Shown: positions 7,449 through 11,794 of the stretch, piece by piece
How positions within the stretch are numbered: position 1 is the stretch's first letter
Layout of the letters: every line of letters begins with the position of its first letter
From: Bacteroidota bacterium
GTDB lineage: Bacteria; Bacteroidota; Bacteroidia; Bacteroidales; Prolixibacteraceae
Assembly (NCBI GenBank): GCA_013203755.1
Contig: JABMPI010000638.1
Coordinates: 1-11,794, forward strand
Reading direction: 5' to 3'
Length of the DNA: 11,794 nucleotides
Position numbers and translations under genes: made by a program
Notes under the pieces: model-generated
Databases searched by the model: none
Seen by the model: only the letters and a program-made list of their open reading frames with translations
What the model was told of the DNA's origin: nothing

Positions 7449-8327
7449 ATGTTTACAAAAGTAATGTCGATGAACACCAAAATGGCAACAATAATCAAGG
7501 ATTATTTGATTATCTCATTTGGTCTTTTAGTGTTTGCCATGGGCTGGGTTTTGTTTTTAATACCGGCAGAAATTACCGGTGGGGGAATTAGTGGTGTGGC
7601 AGCTGTTATTTATTTTGCAACAAAAATCCCAGTAAGTATTAGTTTTTTAATAATTAATGCGGTTTTGGTGTTGATAGCCATAAAAATTTTGGGTGCCAGT
7701 TTTGGAATAAAAACAATTTATAGTATTGTCATTCTTACTCTCTTTTTTGCCTTGTTCCAAAATATTTTAAAAGAACCCATTGTTGATGATATGTTTCTTT
7801 CAGCAGTGCTTGGAGGAATGTCGGGTGGAATTGGTCTCGGCATTGTTTTTTCGCGTGGAGGAAGTACTGGGGGAACCGATATTTTTGCGATGATTATTAA
7901 CAAATATCGCAACATCAGCCCTGGGCGAATTATTTTGTTATGTGATGTGGTGATTATTGCCTCTTCCTATTTTGTGTTTCAATCGGCAGATAAATTGGTT
8001 TATGGTTATGTTTCCATGTGGGTGGTTTCGTACTCACTCGATTCGTTTTTAACCGGAGCAAACCGTTCGGCACAAATGTTTATCATCTCAAAAAAATATA
8101 AAGAAATAGCAGAATTTATTAATAAGGAAGCTGTTCGGGGAGTTACTTTGCTCGATGGCTCCGGTTGGTACAATCAGGAAGACACCAAAATTATTATGTC
8201 GGTAATGCGCAAAAAGGAAACTGGTGCTGTTTTCAGAAAGATAAAAGAGATCGATCCTAATGCTTTTATTTCAATGGGAAGCGTAATGGGAGTTTATGGA
8301 GAAGGATTTGAAAAATTGAGGATATAA
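7449..8327 (+). CDS. YitT family membrane protein (DUF161/DUF2179)
   Basis: This is a 292-aa inner-membrane protein of the YitT family, whose transported substrate or role is not established. About five or six hydrophobic segments cover residues 18-40, 44-60, 62-82, 88-106, 115-135 and 160-178. The family's Gly-rich motifs are present: PAEITGGGISGV (39-50) and SRGGSTGGTDI (135-145). The soluble C-terminal domain, about 222-285, fits DUF2179, with VTLLDGSGWY and AFISMGSVMGVYGEG. The start is uncertain because Met1, Met6, Met8 and Met12 are all in frame; the first is taken by default. A degenerate TTCATTTG at 7409-7416 (TAnnTTTG with one mismatch) could be the promoter. The stop codon TAA is also the first part of the possible target duplication of the element that follows. 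Confidence 0.9.
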   Translation: MFTKVMSMNTKMATIIKDYLIISFGLLVFAMGWVLFLIPAEITGGGISGVAAVIYFATKIPVSISFLIINAVLVLIAIKILGASFGIKTIYSIVILTLFFALFQNILKEPIVDDMFLSAVLGGMSGGIGLGIVFSRGGSTGGTDIFAMIINKYRNISPGRIILLCDVVIIASSYFVFQSADKLVYGYVSMWVVSYSLDSFLTGANRSAQMFIISKKYKEIAEFINKEAVRGVTLLDGSGWYNQEDTKIIMSVMRKKETGAVFRKIKEIDPNAFISMGSVMGVYGEGFEKLRI

Positions 8328-8478
8328 TTGAGTCTGTCCATAAAGTCCGCTTTCTACGTTACTCTCGTCTTAAATGCCAGTCATCCGTCAGCTGACGGAC
8401 TCCTAATTTTTAAGACTTCGAAAGCCTTGAAATCGAACATTATGAACCAGCCTTTTACTCTATGGACAGAATCTAATT
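8325..8478. mobile_element. Putative MITE-like palindromic element with flanking TAATT duplication
   Basis: A non-coding 144-bp segment (8330-8473) is bounded by imperfect inverted ends. GAGTCTGTCCATAAAGT (8330-8346) matches the complement of ACTCTATGGACAGAATC (8457-8473) at 15 of 17 positions. The pentamer TAATT flanks both ends (8325-8329 and 8474-8478), as a target duplication would. Three more inverted pairs nest inside: GCTTTC/GAAAGC (8349-8354, 8420-8425), GTCTTAAA/TTTAAGAC (8367-8374, 8409-8416) and the 16-bp palindrome TCCGTCAGCTGACGGA (8384-8399). No frame codes a protein. A MITE mobilised by an unlinked transposase is the best reading; a structured 3' UTR is the alternative. The copy number is unknown. 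Confidence 0.5.
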
Positions 8479-8609
8479 AGACTCAAGTATCAAAACACAA
8501 GTGTTGAGGTAAAACCTGTCCGAAAATTCAAATCTTGATACCTGCATCTTGATTCTGAATCTCTTTCTTTATTAAATCACATACTAAACCTTCATTAAAT
8601 TAGTTTTTA
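8479..8609. other. Non-coding spacer with small inverted repeats before the M23 gene
   Basis: Together with the preceding element this makes a gene-free stretch of about 310 bases. GTATCAA (8487-8493) pairs with TTGATAC (8535-8541). Between them lie two small hairpins, AACAC-AA-GTGTT (8494-8505) and AGGT-AAA-ACCT (8507-8517). CTTGAT is also repeated at 8534 and 8548. The remainder is AT-rich and leads into the promoter. Nothing coding was seen. Confidence 0.4.
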
Positions 8610-8617
8610 TATTTTTG
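8610..8617 (+). promoter_or_regulatory. Putative -7 promoter element of the M23 peptidase gene
   Basis: TATTTTTG is an exact TAnnTTTG match 20 nt before the ATG at 8638. The in-frame TTG at 8626 would sit almost on the expected transcription start, so the ATG at 8638 is preferred as the start codon. No clear -33 TTG is visible upstream. Confidence 0.5.
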
Positions 8618-8637
8618 CGCTTTAATTGAAATTTTCT

Positions 8638-9912
8638 ATGGGCAGATTTATCAGATTGATTTTAGTGGGGATGGGATTTTATTTGGCAATTAATTCTTTT
8701 TATTCGTGCCAAAGTAAAAAAGAACAAAAGGGAGAAGAGATTCAAATTGATACTGTTGTGGTTGTAAAAACCCCGGTATTAAAATATGGGTTTTTCGTCG
8801 ATTCGTTTCATATAGAAACCGGAGTTGTAAAAAACAATCAATACCTCAGTCATATTTTAAATGCCAAAGGAATTGGAATGGGCGACATTGATAAAATTGC
8901 CCGAAAATCAAAATCTATTTTTGATGTTCGCAAAATTAAAAGTGGACAAAATTTTACTTTCTTTTCAACTCCCGATTCTGCAAACGAAGCCCGTTATTTT
9001 GTTTACGAAAATTCCGCCACAGAATATACTGTTTTTGAATTGTTTGATACCTTAAATATTTATCAGGGTAAAAAGGAAATTCAAACACGATTGCGATCAG
9101 TACATGGTGTCGTTAAATCATCGTTGTGGAATGCAATGATTGGCAATGGTCAGGATCCGATATTGTCACTTGAATTGTCGAAAATATTTGCATGGACAAT
9201 TGACTTTTTTGCGATACAAAAAGGAGATCGTTACCGCATGATTTATGATGAGTTGAGCGTGGATTCAGTACGTATTGGGATAGGTGAAATTCATGCTATT
9301 GAGTTCGACCATTACGGAGAAGGAAATTATGCATTTCGTTTTGTTCAGGACAGCATTTGGGATTATTTTGATGAAAAAGGACAAAGTTTACGTAAGACAT
9401 TTTTAAAAGCTCCGTTACAATATTCAAGGGTAAGTTCCCGGTTCTCTAATGGACGAATGCACCCGGTTCTCCGAATCCGGCGTCCGCATCATGGCGTTGA
9501 TTATGCTGCACCAAGAGGTACTCCTGTAATGAGTATCGGTGATGGTACGGTAATCGCTCGTGCTTACCAGAAAGGCGGTGGTGGCAATTATTTAAAAATT
9601 AAACACAATTCGGCTTATACGACTACATATATGCATTTGCATGGATTTGCAAAAGGAATAACTGTTGGGAAAAGGGTAAGGCAAGGCGAAGAAATTGCTT
9701 ATGTTGGTTCAACTGGTTTGTCTACAGGCCCTCATTTAGATTTTAGAGTTCATATGTATGGAAAACCTATTGATCCCTTAAAGATGAAAGCTGATCCTGT
9801 TGAACCTGTAAAAGAGGAAAATATTTTGCGTTATAATGTAGTGAAAGATTCATTGTTATTAGAACTTCAAAAGATTGTGTGGGATGAACAGATTCTGGCT
9901 AAGACGGAATAG
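8638..9912 (+). CDS. M23 family peptidoglycan metalloendopeptidase, MepM/ShyA-like, probable lipoprotein
   Basis: This is a predicted zinc DD-endopeptidase that cuts peptide cross-links of peptidoglycan to allow wall growth. It has 424 aa from the ATG at 8638; an upstream in-frame TTG (8626) would add four residues. The N-terminus MGRFIRLILVGMGFYLAINSFYSC looks like a lipoprotein signal, with Cys24 in a loose lipobox followed by QSKKEQKGEE. It is thus likely anchored in the envelope. Residues of about 50-110 resemble the LysM/OapA-like domain and about 145-250 the Csd3/MepM inner domain. The M23 core follows: H284-x3-D288 in HHGVDYAAPRGTPV, H333 in YMHLH, and H366 in STGPHLDFR. The last zinc ligand, normally the second His of HxH, is Asp368. 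This appears to be an acceptable metal-binding variant, but activity is not proven. The gene is flanked by non-coding DNA, so it seems monocistronic. Confidence 0.92.
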   Translation: MGRFIRLILVGMGFYLAINSFYSCQSKKEQKGEEIQIDTVVVVKTPVLKYGFFVDSFHIETGVVKNNQYLSHILNAKGIGMGDIDKIARKSKSIFDVRKIKSGQNFTFFSTPDSANEARYFVYENSATEYTVFELFDTLNIYQGKKEIQTRLRSVHGVVKSSLWNAMIGNGQDPILSLELSKIFAWTIDFFAIQKGDRYRMIYDELSVDSVRIGIGEIHAIEFDHYGEGNYAFRFVQDSIWDYFDEKGQSLRKTFLKAPLQYSRVSSRFSNGRMHPVLRIRRPHHGVDYAAPRGTPVMSIGDGTVIARAYQKGGGGNYLKIKHNSAYTTTYMHLHGFAKGITVGKRVRQGEEIAYVGSTGLSTGPHLDFRVHMYGKPIDPLKMKADPVEPVKEENILRYNVVKDSLLLELQKIVWDEQILAKTE

Positions 9913-10228
9913 CTTTTTCAATTTTCAGTCTTGTTATAAGGGTTCTAATTTATTTTAGTTTGTTCTTAGTTTACCGTTTGGAAATAATCTTGCCTTGACT
10001 TTTTAATGTTTTTGCATCAATCTTGGGTTGACTTTTTAATGAAATCTATGTGTATTAGCTTTGATTATTTAATAAAATAGAAATGAGGCGGAGTGCTTTA
10101 TATTTTCAAAGAGTACAGAAAGGAATAAGATTGTCAATGGAAAATTTCTCGTAATATGGAAAAATAGAGGTTGTTCCTTTGTATGCCGTTTCTAATTTGG
10201 TTTAATAGGTTGGAATCCCAAATACGTT
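9913..10228. other. Convergent intergenic region between the M23 and glycosidase genes
   Basis: These 316 AT-rich bases lie where two genes converge. A terminator serving both would be expected. The only candidate near the M23 stop is a 4-5-bp GGCTA/TAGCT stem (9897-9914) followed by TTTTT, which is too weak to call. The one distinct structure is a pair of 23-nt direct repeats at 9986-10041. No small gene or RNA was recognised. Confidence 0.5.
9986..10041. repeat. Two direct copies of a 23-nt repeat, 33-nt period
   Basis: AATCTTG-nn-TTGACTTTTTAATG occurs at 9986-10008 (nn = CC) and at 10019-10041 (nn = GG). The copies are identical at 21 of 23 positions and separated by 10 nt. A 33-nt period is about three helical turns, so both copies face the same side of the DNA. 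It could be a local tandem duplication or a paired protein-binding site. Its role between convergent genes is unknown. Confidence 0.6.
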
Positions 10229-11794
10229 TCAATATCCACTATATTTCATTCGTGTCGCATTCAAGGTCTCATTAATCCAAACCCGATAACGACTTCCCTG
10301 TTCCCACGTATTTCCAGCAGAACTAAAATCACAGAAATTTATTTGACGTGGTTTTCTTGAATCTCCTTCCATGTCTGTTCCAAGAACTAGTGGTGCAGTA
10401 AAAGCCATCCAAACATGTTCAGGTTTATTATCTGTTGGCGTTAGTTTTACAATACCATCTTTATTTTGAATAATGGCTGCCTCATCAACAAAACCATCAA
10501 CAAATCGCGTGTCGCGAGCAAGTACTAGTGGACCGCGTGTAATTGCCTGGTAATTGTCTTGTTTTACCAACCTGCCTCGTAAATCAAGTTGCAGTTCAAT
10601 CTCATCCCCTTTTTTCCATGTTCTTTTTATCAACTTGTATTCTCCTGATTTCAAATCCTTTATACTTTTCCCATTTACTTTTAAACTGCTTTTTTCGCTC
10701 CACTGGGGAATTCGCAAAGCCAATTCAAATGTTGCGTTTTTTTCAGGATTTATCGTCAGTATAATTTTATCATTTTCGGGGTAAGTAGTTTTTTGCTGAA
10801 TGGAAACTTTATTGCCATTTTCCAATTCAATTGCAGTTTCCGATTCGCAATATAAATTTACGAAAACGGTATTCCCCGATTTCATAGTTGCAAAAGCTGG
10901 CATCAGAGTAAATCCGCGCGGTCCGTTGGCATTGCAGCAATTTATGTGCATCCCACACTGCTCTTCTCCGGCGTGTCGCATTCCTTCTAACGGACTGTAT
11001 TTGGCAATTTCCCCGGCATCGAATTTCATAGATGCCAAAAGTGCATTGTAGAAAGTCTTTTCAATTTGGTCGGCATATTTCGAGTCGCCCGTTACTTGCA
11101 ACAGTGTAAAACATAGTTTCATCCAGGTCATGGTAACGCAGGTTTCCATAGTGTGGTAAGTTGGGCGCGTTTGGTTTTCAATTCCGTGGTACCAACATTC
11201 AAATGCCGAACCCGAACCTGCAATATTTATTTCAGTATCGATTATATTTTCAACAACATCTACTACGGCTTTTAGGTATTTATGATTCCCATTAACCAGA
11301 TAAAGTTGCAACAATCCTTCGTAACACGACATCATTTCGTAAGCTTTTTGTCCGTTTTCCCACGTCCACCAAACTTCAGGATGTGGAAACCGTTCGCTCA
11401 CCCATTCGCCTTCAACAGCTTTGCTGATTAGTTTCGGTCCCTCTTCAGTTTCCCATTGTTCAACAATGTAATTGGCAAAATCGAGGTAGCGTTTCTCTCT
11501 CGTATGGTTGTATAAATAAACAATGGGTTCCAGCACCGAACTGCTTGCCATTCCACGATAATTACCTGTTTTTACAATGTTGGTTTTTCCAGTGCCCACT
11601 TGAGTTAATAAATGGTCGGCAACACGTTGGGCAGCTTCCAACGCATTTTTGTCATTGGATATTTCGTAGTAGCGGATTAAACCCAACATGCTATATTTTC
11701 TGCCCCAAATGTCCCATTGTGTTAGTTGACTTTCAGGAGTATAATTACCGATATAACCATTGGGTAATTGTGTCTCCAGTAATCCTTCCACAGC
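10229..11794 (-). CDS. DUF1680/GH127-like glycoside hydrolase (beta-L-arabinofuranosidase family), 5' end beyond window
   Basis: This is predicted to hydrolyse terminal glycosidic bonds in plant- or algal-type glycans; characterised GH127 members release beta-L-arabinofuranose. The frame stays open to the window edge, with an Ala codon preceding the GTG at 11791. The 521 visible codons are thus the C-terminal part of a larger protein, and the N-terminal portion with any signal peptide is missing. The visible part begins within the (alpha/alpha)6 barrel (ETQLPNGYIGNY, then GMASSSVLEPIVYLY). Numbering from the GTG codon, the zinc/thiolate site signatures are Glu216-x-Cys218 (HTMETCVTMTW) and Cys285-Cys286 (HINCCNANGPRG). 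These correspond to the Glu/Cys and Cys-Cys ligands of GH127, one Cys of which is the nucleophile. A C-terminal beta-sandwich follows, with the RGPLVLA motif near residue 435. Exact CAZy family (GH127, GH146 or a relative) and substrate cannot be fixed by eye. Confidence 0.88.
   Translation of the reverse strand, partial: AVEGLLETQLPNGYIGNYTPESQLTQWDIWGRKYSMLGLIRYYEISNDKNALEAAQRVADHLLTQVGTGKTNIVKTGNYRGMASSSVLEPIVYLYNHTREKRYLDFANYIVEQWETEEGPKLISKAVEGEWVSERFPHPEVWWTWENGQKAYEMMSCYEGLLQLYLVNGNHKYLKAVVDVVENIIDTEINIAGSGSAFECWYHGIENQTRPTYHTMETCVTMTWMKLCFTLLQVTGDSKYADQIEKTFYNALLASMKFDAGEIAKYSPLEGMRHAGEEQCGMHINCCNANGPRGFTLMPAFATMKSGNTVFVNLYCESETAIELENGNKVSIQQKTTYPENDKIILTINPEKNATFELALRIPQWSEKSSLKVNGKSIKDLKSGEYKLIKRTWKKGDEIELQLDLRGRLVKQDNYQAITRGPLVLARDTRFVDGFVDEAAIIQNKDGIVKLTPTDNKPEHVWMAFTAPLVLGTDMEGDSRKPRQINFCDFSSAGNTWEQGSRYRVWINETLNATRMKYSGY

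Noticed and set aside
9897..9918. Possible terminator after the M23 gene (GGCTA/TAGCT stem then TTTTT)
   Set aside because: The stem is only 4-5 bp with a G-T pair and overlaps the stop codon region, so it is too weak to call.
10543..11051. Plus-strand open frames inside the glycosidase gene
   Set aside because: They overlap a well-supported minus-strand CDS, lack starts with promoter or ribosome-site support, and encode Phe/Ser-rich sequence of antisense type.
1..11794. CRISPR array, tRNA or rRNA genes, toxin-antitoxin or defence genes
   Set aside because: No regularly spaced repeats beyond the two-copy 23-mer, no cloverleaf-like sequence, and no recognisable defence or toxin proteins were seen.

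Overview
The window comes from an AT-rich bacterial chromosome. It most likely belongs to the Bacteroidota, and probably to the marine Marinilabiliales/Prolixibacteraceae side of the phylum. Four points support this. Several genes are preceded by the Bacteroidota-type -7 promoter element TAnnTTTG. A SusC-like carboxypeptidase-regulatory domain sits in front of a TonB-dependent receptor. Shine-Dalgarno sites are weak and A-rich. A DUF1680/GH127-type glycoside hydrolase lies at the right edge. The order-level placement is an impression from sequence style and was not tested by a search.

Layout from left to right: (1) bases 1-104 hold short hairpin repeats of an interspersed kind. (2) A TonB-dependent outer-membrane receptor lies on the minus strand (126-2522). 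(3) A spacer with a strong 14-bp hairpin follows. (4) An NADP-type glutamate dehydrogenase lies on the minus strand (2861-4216). (5) A divergent 368-base spacer carries promoters for both flanking genes. (6) Leucyl-tRNA synthetase lies on the plus strand (4585-7236) and ends in a clear intrinsic terminator. (7) A YitT-family membrane protein lies on the plus strand (7449-8327). (8) A non-coding, highly palindromic segment (8325-8541) includes what looks like a 144-bp MITE. (9) An M23 peptidoglycan endopeptidase of MepM/ShyA architecture lies on the plus strand (8638-9912). (10) A convergent spacer contains a 23-nt direct repeat. (11) A DUF1680/GH127-like glycosidase on the minus strand is cut by the window end.

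The genes are mostly independent single-gene units with their own promoters, not one pathway. They cover nutrient uptake (receptor), ammonia assimilation (GDH), translation (LeuRS), cell-wall remodelling (M23) and plant or algal glycan breakdown (GH127-like). I find no defence system, CRISPR array, RNA gene or new multi-gene system. The only part that resists ordinary explanation is the palindromic non-coding element after the YitT gene. Smaller points are an Asp replacing the last zinc-ligand His in the M23 enzyme, and a receptor start codon that needs correction.
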